A DNA stretch of 64,000 nt from Taxawa tesnikishii (nom. ined.) (taxonomy: Eukaryota; Ascomycota; Dothideomycetes; Dothideales): NCBI GenBank assembly GCA_030247885.1, contig JAPDRO010000019.1, positions 637,256 to 701,255 of the forward strand, read 5' to 3'. Made by a program: the position numbers and the translations under genes. This document shows, one piece after another, positions 22,034 to 31,806 of this stretch (position 1 is the first letter of the stretch; each line of letters starts with the position of its first letter). The notes beneath the pieces are model-generated. The model was given only the letters and a program-made list of their open reading frames with translations, was not told the origin of the DNA and made no database searches.

Positions 22034-23459
22034 ATGATGAATAACGAGAACATCGCCCGCTACGCAAAGCGCTTCGTGCAAACCTTCTGGGACCCCATGC
22101 CCCAGAACGACGATCCGGCTCCCATCTGGTGTCTAGGCCGCTGCTACGACTCGCATCCAGCACTCCAGAACCCTCCGACTAAGCAAACCGGCAGCAACTC
22201 CTCCACCGCCGCTTCCGACTCGTCGCATTCCCAGGTCGACTCGGCCGTAGCCAGCGATAAGGAGCAGGAGGGCTTGGAAGGGTCACGAGCCGGAGACGAA
22301 GGTTTCGAGAAGATCGACCCGCAGGATGAAGGGTTGGATAATGGGTGGCCGGCGCCGTTTCTCGACGATGTGGAATCGAAGCTCTGGCTCACTTATCGAT
22401 CCAACTTCGCTCCTATACCCAAGTCTGCCGACCCGAAGGCCACGAGCGCCATGTCTTTCTCCACGAGATTGAAACAGATAGGGACTCAGGGAGGCTTCAC
22501 GAGTGACACGGGCTGGGGATGCATGATCCGGAGCGGACAGAGTCTACTCGCGAATGCGCTGGTCATGCTGCGGTTGGGTAGAGGTATGTTACCTGCTGCG
22601 TGCAAAACAACAATCGCATATTGACGCGCGAGACCAGGTTGGCGCAAAGGGCAACAGGTAAATGTTGAGCGTGAGATCCTATCCTTATTCGCCGACGACG
22701 CCTCCGCTCCCTTTTCTATCCACCGCTTCGTCTCGCACGGCGCCTCAGCATGCGGCAAGCACCCGGGCGAATGGTTCGGTCCCTCCGCCACCGCGCGGTG
22801 CATCGCCGCCCTCACCGCCGCGCACAACCCCTCGTCCCTCCGCGTCTACGTCCGCCCCGACGATTCCGACGTTTACGAAGACAGCTTCCTCGCCACCGCT
22901 CGCGACACCCACGGCGTCTTCCGCCCCACTCTGATCCTCCTAGGGACAAGACTGGGCATTGATCGCGTGACGCCTGTGTACTGGGACGCGCTCAAGGCCG
23001 CGCTGATGATGCCGCAGAGCATCGGCATCGCGGGCGGGCGTCCCTCGTCCAGCCATTACTTCATCGGAGTGCAGGGAGTTACTTCTTCTACCTCGACCCG
23101 CATTCCACCCGCGCCCATGTGCCGCCGAATCCGAGCAGTGAGGATGTCGCCAGTTGTCACACCAGACGCCTAAGGCGGCTGCATGTCACGGAAATGGACC
23201 CCAGTATGCTGCTTGGGTTCCTGATTCGCAGTGAGGAGGAGTGGAAGGAGTGGAGAAGGAAGGTCGGGGAGGTGGACGTGTTGGGCTCGGGGAGGCGCAG
23301 GAGGGAGCGGCGGGGAAGAAGGGCAAACCGATCGTGCATGTGCATGATGCTGAACCAACGTACATGGGCGAGGGTGGTGAGGGAAACGGAGAGAGGGAGG
23401 AAGCGATCGACGAGGTGCAGAGTTGCGACGAGAGCGATGACGATACGGTCGTCTGCTGA
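22034..23459 (+). CDS. ATG4: ATG4 autophagy cysteine protease, two frame breaks
   Basis: Atg4 cleaves Atg8 before lipidation and releases it later. Exon 1 (22034–22583) holds ARYAKRFVQTFWD, PIWCLGRCYD and the catalytic Cys in SDTGWGCMIRSGQSLLANAL. The intron 22584–22637 (GTATGT...ACCAG) leads to GWRKGQQVNVEREILSLFAD. The remaining catalytic residues follow in YFFYLDPHSTR. The conserved RRLHVTEMDPSMLLGFLI and a C-terminal acidic tail (CDESDDDTVVC) are present. The frame breaks near the GGG at 23074–23076 (before YFFYLDPH) and again at about 23262–23300 in G-rich sequence; each is repaired by adding one base. As ATG4 is normally a conserved single-copy gene, two sequencing errors are more likely than loss. 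The start could be either Met of MMNNENIARY. Confidence 0.92.
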
Positions 23460-23689
23460 TGGGGGCAAGGGTACCTGACTGAGTCTTGGAAGGAACGACT
23501 GAGTGAAGTGAAGACTACAAGGCGTTTTCTTTGGGACTTTTGAGAGGATTGGCGTCTTCGAGCACAGGTGTAGGGCATGCGGGACGGCGTTCTGCAGTAC
23601 GGTTTAGCCGGACTTGAGAATGGGAATATCCAGAAATATAGTCGTAGTAGCGTTGTCCAGGTCGCGTCCTTGTCTGTGTCGTGAGTACT

Positions 23690-24243
23690 CCAAAATCCTG
23701 AAGTACGACAAGCCGCTGATTCAATGTCTTCAGACCGACTTCGACACCACATTCAAGCCTCGTTTCCCGTTGACTGGGCCCGAGGGTCGCGGTTTGGCCA
23801 TTGACTATAGGACGAGCCTCAGCGTTATCCTGGTGTTGCAGCTCCAGGCTATCCAAATCACTTCATGTTTTTGGACCCCAACAGTCCGATTGGCAGTGGT
23901 CCGGTCCCGGTCGGTATAGACGGTGAGATTCAGCACTTATAGGGAAGACTGCCCTGGACGGGTGACTGATCATCTCACAGCTCAAGTCGATTACACTTGG
24001 AAGATTATCACACGTATCCAGCAACAATCGGTCAAGCCTATACAAGTCGCCAGGAAAGCTGTCGACGACTTCACCGCCCGAAAGGATAGATCGATGCAAT
24101 ATTGGGTCTGAAGCAGGATTGTCGCTCATGGTTCGAGGGCATCACAGCGGACGGCAAGACTGTTGCTCTATGGGCTAGCAGTACACTCCATTACATGGAA
24201 GCGCTGCGTGATGTACGTTACGGAGAATTCTTAGCCAAATAGG
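23690..24243 (+). pseudogene. Fragment of a flavin-binding (Baeyer–Villiger type) monooxygenase, C-terminal part only
   Basis: Recognisable segments in order are TDFDTTFKPRFPL, then (after one added base near 23810) a PGYPNHFMFLDPNSPIGSGP block, an intron at about 23912–23980 (GTGAGA...CTCACAG), QVDYTWKIITRIQQQSVKP, and after another frame change near 24100 a block containing WFEGITADGK and LHYMEALRDVRY, ending in TAG at about 24241. These match the C-terminal third of FMO/cyclohexanone-monooxygenase-like proteins. The FAD- and NADPH-binding N-terminal half (GxGxxG motifs) is not found between ATG4 and this point, so the gene is truncated and probably dead whatever the status of the two single-base breaks. 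Confidence 0.65.
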
Positions 24244-24681
24244 GGCCCCTGAAAGCTTGGTTGCTGACCGACAAGCATATCTGAGCCGGCCTAACAATAT
24301 TGGCACTTTTGAAACAGACTACTCAAGCTCTTCCAGTTGTTCCAACGTCGTGTCTTGTAGATAGCTGCAGGTACCACATACCTGTTCACCCTGTTCTGGC
24401 CAGTCTGAGGCCGATCCTCCAGCCAGTGCATCTGAGGGTAAGAATTGAGATTCGGCGAACCCCAAGACCCTTGACGATTCTTAATACTCTTCCGTGACCG
24501 TAGCGCGAGCGGTCCATTCCCTCTATCGATAACGATAGCCCTGCGGAAACCGGCTACAGACGGCATAGGGCGTTCCTCAGTGCAGACACTTCAATCAGTA
24601 TAAATTGCGCGGGCAGCACGATCATAAGTGTCTATCAACGAGATCAACTACGCTGCACTCACGACTGACACCGCCGACAGG
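24244..24681. other. Intergenic region upstream of the OCD-family gene
   Basis: No supported gene. A GTATAAATT box lies at about 24598, about 80 bp before the start codon chosen for the next gene. Confidence 0.4.
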
Positions 24682-25727
24682 ATGCTCGTTCTCCCCGAAA
24701 CCGATATCTCCGCTATTCTGCGGAACCTAACGCCCGACCATGCCTCGCGCCTCCTCCATACCCTCTCCTCCGGTCTTGCGGCGTACACGGAGCAAGTGAC
24801 CCACAGCACCGGCAAGCCGCGTATACACCAACCGCATCGTACCAGCATAGTGACCGACAAGCAAGACACCACGCTAGTTATGCCCGTTTCCGACAGTACA
24901 ATCACATCAGTAAAAGTAGTTACCATACCGCAGCGCGGCGACATCAAAGGCGCCATCACCATCTATAACACGGCCGGACATCTCGAGGGCGTGCTGAATG
25001 CGGCCGAGATCACGGCATTCCGGACTGCGCTTACCACGCTGACCATGCTGACGCGCTGCAAGACGCTACCCACACGAGAACTCGTGATGTTTGGGGCAGG
25101 GAAGCAGATTGAGTGGCATGCACGACTTGCCCTGCATTTCCTCGACGGTGTTAAGCGCATCACAGTTGTGAACCGGGGCCGAGCGAGGCTGGTTGAATTC
25201 GAGCGTGGGCTGCTACAAGAGTTGCGAGGATCATATCCAGATGTGGTTTTCGAGACGATTGCGAAAGAGGACAACAATCGTTACGAGGAAACGCTCAGGA
25301 GCAAACTGAAGGATGCGGACGTTATATGTTGTTGTACGCCATCGAGGGAGCCTCTGTTCGGGCCCGCGGATTTGCAGAATGACACGAAGAAGGCCCGATT
25401 CATCTCGCTTGTCGGATCATACAAACCTGAGATGCAGGAGATTCCTACCGAGATCCTACGTTCTGCGGACGCGGTCTGGGTGGATTCCAAAAGGCATGTT
25501 TAGAGGAATCAGGGGAGCTGATTCGTGCCAAGATGCAACCTGAGGAGCTTTCTGAAATTGGCGAGTTGCTGTTGCAGGGTCCAGACGCCCAGGCTACAGC
25601 AGACAGCGAACCGAGACTGATCATTTTCAAGTGTGTCGGGCTAGGGGTCATGGATCTTGTTATTGGAAAGGCGTTGTTGGAGCTCGCGGAAGAACTTGGA
25701 AAGGGAACCATGATACCGGAATTCTGA
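24682..25727 (+). CDS. Ornithine cyclodeaminase / mu-crystallin family protein, one frame break
   Basis: An NAD(P)-dependent enzyme of about 348 residues, a usual length for the family. The start MLVLPETDISAILRNL at 24682 matches the usual N-terminus. The Rossmann motif is ELVMFGAGKQIEWHARLAL; FRTALTTLTML, DVICCCTPSREPLF and VGSYKPEMQEI are family blocks, and the C-terminal CVGLGVMDLVIGKALLELA is typical. The frame breaks at the TTT of 25499–25501 (KRHV, then EESGELIRAKM); one more T restores it. Family members include ornithine cyclodeaminase and ketimine reductases such as delta1-pyrroline-2-carboxylate reductase. With a proline-racemase-family gene and an amino-acid permease next to it, a role in proline/hydroxyproline breakdown is my inference. 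Confidence 0.85.
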
Positions 25728-26692
25728 AACCTATCAATGTTCACCGATGAGGAAAGTAAAGGAAGAGAAAGACATAAAGGAGCTTCTCCTTATTTACCAA
25801 AGGAGGCTCCCCTTGCCGCCGAAGTGGACACTTGAACTCACATGTGAATAAACGATGAACATGCGTGGACTGGTGCCGGGAGAGCGCTCCCTCCCGGAAA
25901 TGTAGCACACGAGTTCCGAGCGCCGTTCATCTGCTAGAGAGCTGCAGTTCGCCTGTCTGGAGCTCCGTACCGCCAGAGGGGACACGGCAATTGCTCGACA
26001 GCTGCCACCAGACAGATAGCGGCATCTGTCACCCCGCCTGCAGGCTGTCATTCAACGATGGTGGAAGTTAGAGCTAAGAATCTCGAACTTGGCGCCCGGC
26101 CTGCATCGGCTTTGTTCTGATGTGAAGACGGTCAATGATGTCACCTACGCTTCTTATTACTCAATCAGGCATAGGGCCGGCGCATGCCAACACAGGTCGT
26201 TTCTAGGCGTAGATCTTTCTGGGCCTTGGTGACCACTGCAATCCAAGATTGGGATGCCCGCAAGATTGTCTCCTAGAGGAATATTTAGAATTTCTACAAC
26301 GGGCACGCAAACGTTAGATGTGCTGTGCCAAGAGTCTTAGTCATAGTAGATGAGATCGCCTCCCAAAGAGAACAAGATCACATGCCAACCGCGAAATAGC
26401 TACTTATTCTTCGACGAGCATCACCCGGCTTAAGTGCTTTGCAGTATCAAGACGCGAAGTTTCTTTTGGCACACGAAGTTTCTGGTGGAAAGCACTTTGA
26501 AAATACCAGCCGAGAGCACACTTTGACTCGGCAGTTGATTAAATAGTCAACAAGACAGCTTGCGTACAGGCGGGCCTCATCAAAAGGCGTTTGCTCCAGA
26601 CTGATGGAAGCCTGTGAGAGAGCGGATCCACAGAACGACCGAACGATCACAAAAAAGCCAACTTTTGTCTCATGAAACTCGTGCCATCGCCC
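25728..26692. other. Convergent intergenic region
   Basis: About 965 bp between the 3' ends of the OCD-family gene and the racemase-family gene. No supported gene; a short repeat of CGAAGTTTCT occurs at 26455–26484. Confidence 0.45.
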
Positions 26693-27727
26693 CTAGCGGA
26701 ACAGGAACCCGGGGTAAGTGGGATCGGATGGATCGATGTAGAAATTGTGACGACCGGTAAGGTTCGCATTGCCCCTGACACGAGGGATGCAAGCGGGGAA
26801 CTCGGTCGGGGATGATTCCTCGGAAACGACGAGAGCCTCGAACGTCGTGTCTATGATCGAGTTGTGAATCAGTCTCTTCGAAACATCGACTTTGCCCTGA
26901 GCTAACAGAACAGCTAGGCGGGCGCATGTCCCTGAGCCGCAGGGCGATCGGTCTATCTGGCCATCGGCGAAAACGACGACGTTCTTTTGTGTGATGGCCT
27001 CGCTGCTGTCGCCCTGGTTTTCGAAGAAGCAGACAGCGTAGAGGTCGTAAGTACCGTGGTGAGCGGTCTTGCCTAGAAGCGCTTTGATCTCGCGCTGTAG
27101 GCTAATGAAACGTTGGTAGTTCTCCCACTGGACGTGCATCCCAAGCTCACTGACGTCCACGGAGGCGTAGACAGCACCTCCAAATGATAGATCGATGTGA
27201 GTTTGTACGCGATCACCCGAGCCTGTGTCGATGTCTAGCGGAATTTGCTTTGCAAACTGGTAGCTTGAGACATTTATAAAGTCTACGTGCAAGACTTTGC
27301 CGTTCTCAAAAACGACTTGAGCAACAACCCGGCCCGAGGGTACATCGACAACGACGTCTACCGCGCCATCAGAAGATGGTTGTACAAGGCCTTTGGCGAT
27401 GGCCCAGCGACCGAGAGCGATAGTACCGTGTCCGCAAGCAGTCGAGAATCCATCCTTGTGCCAGAACAAGACGCCGAAGTGGGCGCCTGAGTCGTTGGGA
27501 GGTGTGATAAATCCGCCGTACATGTCGGCATGGCCCCGAGGTTCGTGGCATAGCGATTGGCGCAGGAGATCCAACGGATGGTTAGGTGTTTGAAGTATGT
27601 GAAAGCGTTGTTCAGCGACTGTAAGTCCTTGGACCAAGGAGTCTGCCGGCAAGTCTTGCACGATTCGGAATGGTTCGCCAGCAGTATGCCAGTCCTCCGT
27701 CTCTTGCCAGAATGAGCTTGTTGCCAT
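26693..27727 (-). CDS. Proline racemase / 4-hydroxyproline 2-epimerase family enzyme
   Basis: A cofactor-independent cytosolic enzyme of 344 residues in one intact exon. The two catalytic cysteines of the family are both present: Cys98 in FSTACGHGTIALG and Cys263 in DGQIDRSPCGSGTCARL. From family knowledge, a Cys/Cys pair goes with racemases and epimerases, whereas trans-3-hydroxyproline dehydratases usually replace one Cys by Ser or Thr. The sequence therefore favours a racemase or epimerase acting on proline or hydroxyproline, although some fungal proteins in databases are named dehydratase. HADMYGGFITPP and the C-terminal GNANLTGRHNFYIDPSDP are typical. It is divergent from the permease across a 721-bp shared upstream region. 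Confidence 0.92.
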   Translation of the reverse strand: MATSSFWQETEDWHTAGEPFRIVQDLPADSLVQGLTVAEQRFHILQTPNHPLDLLRQSLCHEPRGHADMYGGFITPPNDSGAHFGVLFWHKDGFSTACGHGTIALGRWAIAKGLVQPSSDGAVDVVVDVPSGRVVAQVVFENGKVLHVDFINVSSYQFAKQIPLDIDTGSGDRVQTHIDLSFGGAVYASVDVSELGMHVQWENYQRFISLQREIKALLGKTAHHGTYDLYAVCFFENQGDSSEAITQKNVVVFADGQIDRSPCGSGTCARLAVLLAQGKVDVSKRLIHNSIIDTTFEALVVSEESSPTEFPACIPRVRGNANLTGRHNFYIDPSDPTYPGFLFR

Positions 27728-28448
27728 GTCTGCGCCGGTTCCTGAGCGGTGTGCAATAGTCGAGATATGGCTGTAACAACACGGATAGGTGAAGAACGAT
27801 GTGCGAGCAGGATGAACGTTCTCCTACCAGAAGGGGGACACCAATTGTTCTTGTGTGTTTTGTTGCCCGGTCAAAGGCCGGCGGAGGCCGAAGTCGCGAC
27901 GTTACAGCTGTCAATTGCACATCAAACCCATTCATCAATGACACGCAACATGACAATGATTGCCTAGCAAAGGCAATCTAAGCAATCCCTCCATCGAGCA
28001 ACAGTCCGCTCGGGGCTAAGTGTACGAAACATGTCCTCGCTATTGGTCCGGCGAGCTTCGGTGCTTGTGCGCGCTTAGAATCGGCCCTTTTCGCGGATAC
28101 TAATAACCCCACTAACTTGAAGTCTGTCTTGCTGTAAGGTGTGCATGCGCTTGAAGCCGGCTTACCCACATGTATTTGAGCCGGTCCCAGCCCTCTGATA
28201 CGATACCGGAGTGTCGGGGCCCCAGGCCAAGCCTAAGTTTCCTCCGGGGTACTTAAACCGATGTAGCGGCACGAACCATCCCCAAACGTATGTGTAGTCG
28301 CACATTGTCTTTTCCCACTCTCGTATCCTATACCTTTGCTGTCGACACATCTTTCTCATTTCTCCATCTGGGTTCTCACTCCGGGTCAAGGCACAAAGCC
28401 CTCTCGGCCTCCCTGTCACAGCTGAGACAATAACAGAGAGAAAAACAA
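27728..28448. promoter_or_regulatory. Shared divergent upstream region, racemase family / permease
   Basis: 721 bp between two divergent start codons. It contains CCGG- and CGG-rich motifs (for example GCCGGCGGAGGCCG at about 27879 and GGTCCGGCG at 28046) that could bind Zn2Cys6 regulators; this is inference. No coding sequence is supported. Confidence 0.45.
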
Positions 28449-30146
28449 ATGACCAGTCAGCACATCACTTCACAACCTGTTTCGCTGTCCCACTTCGACA
28501 CGCGCAACTCGGGCAAAAACATGAAGAGCCCGTCTCACGGTCTTTCCTCGGTCGATATCGAGATCGGGGAGGATGGAGAAACGCCTGGAAACAATGAGGG
28601 TCTCCATCGCCAGATGAATTCACGCCATCTTACCTTCATCAGTCTTGGATCAGTCATCGGTACCGGTATCTTTCTGGGAATTGGAACTACCCTCTCCAAC
28701 TCTGGTCCCGTCGGCCTCGTTCTCGCGTACACTGTCATGTGCTCGGTAGTCTTTTGTGTCATGCTATGCGTTGGAGAGATGGTCACATACCTGCCCGTTG
28801 TTGGAGCCCACCTCCGGCTTTCTGGACGTTTCGTGGATCCTGCACTCTCGGCAGCCATGTCATGGAATTACTGGTACTGCTGGGCTATCATTGTGGCTGC
28901 TGAAGTGTCAGCCGTCTCAGTACTTGTCACTTACTGGACTGATAAAATACCATCTGAAGTCTGGATCTCACTATCGCTACTCATCATCCTGGGAGCCAAC
29001 CTTTGTGGACCAAGAGTCTACGCCGAGATCGAATTCTACATGTCAACCATAAAAGTCATGACAATCGTCGGGCTCATCATCCTCAGCATTATCCTCGACG
29101 CTGGTGGTGGACCCAATCGCGATCCAATCGGGTTCCGGTATTGGCGCAATCCGGGCCCTTTCGTACAGTACCTAGGTATCCCAGGCACCACTGGCAGATT
29201 TCTGGGATTCTTTTCTGGGCTTACGGGCGCTGCGTTCTCTTCAATCGGAGCAGAGATGTTGGCGCTAGCTGCCGCCGAGACCAAAAACCCACGCAGGATC
29301 GTACCAAAGGCTCTCAAAGCGACTTGGATCCGCATTGTCCTCTTCTATTTCTGTGGTGCCTTCGTTGTGTCTCTCATCGTCCCATCAAACAACGAGAATC
29401 TGGGTACAGCCTCTACAGCAGCCGCAAGTCCATACGTCATTGCGATTCAAACTGCCGGAATCAAGGTGTTGCCCAGCATCATCAATGCCTGTATTATGAC
29501 CTCAGCGCTTTCTGCCGGCATCGGTGATTGCTTTACGGCAACCAGGACGCTTCATTCCATGGCGGGCAAGGGAATAGCTCCTCGTTTCTTCGGAGCCACG
29601 ACCTCGTGGGGCTCCCCTTACATTGCCGCTTGTACAACTTGGTTATTCGGACTCCTTGCCTTTCTGGGGGTCAAAACAAGCTCTGCAAACGTATTCAACT
29701 TCCTCGTCAACCTGACGGCGCTTAGCGGCATCATAACATGGCTCTGCATCGCTATCTCATACATCCGGTTCCGCGCTGGCATGAAAGCTCAGGGTATCGC
29801 CCATGCTAGTCTTCCTTGGATGAACAGGTTCTCGTTGATCGGGGCCTACTGGATCGCCTTTGTTGTCTCTGTTGTAACCCTCTTCTCTGGTTGGTCCGTG
29901 TTCAAACATTGGGACGCTGTATCATTCGTCGGAAACTACCTTCCCATCGCCCTCTTCGTGGTGATTTTCATATTCTTCAAGGTGTTCATGAAGACGAAGT
30001 TTGTGCGAGCTTCTGAGATGGACTTGACCTCCGGGGTTGTTGAGTTCGAGCTGCAACATGCTAAGGCGGAGCGCGACCATGAGGAGCACATGAAGCATAA
30101 GAAGCTCGGCAAGAACAAGTGGCTAAACATAATCACTGCCGCATAA
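28449..30146 (+). CDS. Amino-acid permease (fungal YAT/APC family), proline/GABA-type
   Basis: A plasma-membrane proton/amino-acid symporter of 565 residues in one intact exon. A hydrophilic N-terminus is followed by RHLTFISLGSVIGTGIFLGIG, the first helix with the GTG signature of substrate carboxylate binding. About twelve hydrophobic helices follow, with the loop SAAMSWNYWYCWAIIVAAE and the conserved ETKNPRRIVPKALKATWIRI. The C-terminus is charged. The YAT family includes proline, general and basic amino-acid permeases; the specificity cannot be read directly. Its position beside the racemase-family and OCD-family genes suggests proline or hydroxyproline, as inference. Confidence 0.92.
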   Translation: MTSQHITSQPVSLSHFDTRNSGKNMKSPSHGLSSVDIEIGEDGETPGNNEGLHRQMNSRHLTFISLGSVIGTGIFLGIGTTLSNSGPVGLVLAYTVMCSVVFCVMLCVGEMVTYLPVVGAHLRLSGRFVDPALSAAMSWNYWYCWAIIVAAEVSAVSVLVTYWTDKIPSEVWISLSLLIILGANLCGPRVYAEIEFYMSTIKVMTIVGLIILSIILDAGGGPNRDPIGFRYWRNPGPFVQYLGIPGTTGRFLGFFSGLTGAAFSSIGAEMLALAAAETKNPRRIVPKALKATWIRIVLFYFCGAFVVSLIVPSNNENLGTASTAAASPYVIAIQTAGIKVLPSIINACIMTSALSAGIGDCFTATRTLHSMAGKGIAPRFFGATTSWGSPYIAACTTWLFGLLAFLGVKTSSANVFNFLVNLTALSGIITWLCIAISYIRFRAGMKAQGIAHASLPWMNRFSLIGAYWIAFVVSVVTLFSGWSVFKHWDAVSFVGNYLPIALFVVIFIFFKVFMKTKFVRASEMDLTSGVVEFELQHAKAERDHEEHMKHKKLGKNKWLNIITAA

Positions 30147-30804
30147 GCCTCTCTGTTTTTGTTTGTTGGCAAAGTATCACGGGCTATATAGAAACAGTAC
30201 TAGACGACAAGTCTCCGGACAGCTGCAAATTCACAATACGTGACAGCCTAATTAGCTACTTCTAAAATGCGATAACTGTAAGAGACTGTCACCTTACGAG
30301 CAGGGATATTGTAGGCGCGTCGTAGGCTCCGCGCATGCCTGTTACGTAACTATACTAAGCCTAACGTAGCATAAAGCTCTGATGTCCTGGAGTCGTGCTT
30401 CGACATTCCTAATCCAATGCCCGTACAAACGTATCTAATGCACTAGGTTTCCTTTGTCAATTACCTTGATCCGAACAGAGTCGGCACTGTGGCGCCGTTG
30501 ATCGACTAGCCGCTATACAACACTTCCAACCCGCGGTTTCTGTATCTGCACGCTACTGCGAACACACTGCTTGTTGGCACACTCCGAAGTTCGTCGGCGG
30601 TAAACCTTAGCTCAAACCTAGATATATTTAGGGTTCAAGTGGCCTTGCGCGGGTTCGATTGTGTTTTTATGAGATAAGTATCCTTGGCTAACATTCAGAA
30701 CGGTCGGCTTTCTACCATTGATCCAGTACTTGTGCTTCCACATCGTTTTGAAGTCACAGTTCGATCAACTCCAAGAGGATTTCTTACGGACTGTCTTGTA
30801 GGAC
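30147..30804. other. Intergenic region, no supported gene
   Basis: The 3' flank of the permease. A B-box-like GGGTTCGATTG lies at about 30650, without a convincing tRNA fold. Confidence 0.4.
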
Positions 30805-31314
30805 ATGTATCACACTGGTCTGAAGGCTGACGAGCTCACTGACAGCGAACTATCGTGTTTCCACAGCTGGTTATACGAAATGTCTGGAACCATCTACAAG
30901 AAAGTCGAACTTCAAGAAGATGCGCTGTTGCTGTTCGGGAGATATCTCAGTCTCAAGAAATGCAACTTGTATGGCACACTTTGCACCTTGTGAGAATTGG
31001 ACGTTTCTTTATCGTTGCTGACGAAGGTGCGCCATACGTGGCCCAAAGAACTCTTACTATACCCAGAACAATGGCGCTTTGTACAAAACCGAGGATGGTA
31101 CTTTCGCTCACAGACCTATGGGGATACGAGGAGAGGAGGAGGTTGGCTGCTTCGCGGCAGCAAGACTGCCTTCATCCTACTGCGAAGGAATGAACGACAG
31201 CCGCATGGAACGCCATCGGATACCTCTATCAGCGGACGGTACATGCCTGGCATGATGGAAGGTGAAGCGATCAACAATCCGAGACACAAAATCTACACTA
31301 CCATCATGCGGTGA
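30805..31314 (+). other. Open frame interrupted by one stop; uncertain hypothetical
   Basis: Two segments in the same frame (30805–30993 and 30997–31314) are separated only by a TGA at 30991–30993. Together they would give about 169 residues, with FHSWLYEMSGTIYKKVELQEDALLLFGRYLSLKK and RHTWPKELLLYPEQWRFVQNRGWYFRSQ in short conserved-looking blocks. A GTATGG donor at 30967 could start an intron that removes the stop. I recognise no domain. It may be a remnant or a lineage-specific gene. Confidence 0.25.
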
Positions 31315-31806
31315 CATGGCCACCTATCAGGCAAACAGCTACCATTGCATCGCTCGTAAGAACGCAGTCTCGGCACATGACAAAGATGGAAAAATCAAAG
31401 GTTCCACATCAAAAGATTCCTAGAGCATCGACTTGGTGTCATACTTCAAGGTGTTAGTTCGACGCATGAAGGTTGCGCACTTGCGATGTTGATGCAGGAA
31501 CTTGGCGGCGCGGGTAGCTAGAGGACTTTACGAACAGCACCGGACCTATGGAGACGTCTCTTACAGATCATGATGGTTTCAAGCTCGGTAAGACATACAG
31601 TCTCCATTGTACATGCTGTCGGGTGTGTGGCTGCATAACATGGCGCCCGTATCGTAACTATGGGAGGACGACAAAATAAGGTTTCTGCGTCGAACCTTAC
31701 CTTCCCGAGGAGCTCTGCCGCACATGCATGAAGGCGACCCCACATCCGGGCAGTCATCTAACTCCGAACGCGCGCCATCTTCAGCTGCACAGCGGGCGAA
31801 TACAAG
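31315..31806. other. Intergenic region upstream of the HET gene
   Basis: No supported gene; the likely promoter of the HET-domain gene. Confidence 0.4.

Noticed and set aside
30640-30665. Possible tRNA gene from a GGGTTCGATTG B-box
   Set aside because: No matching A-box at the correct distance and no pairing acceptor stem.
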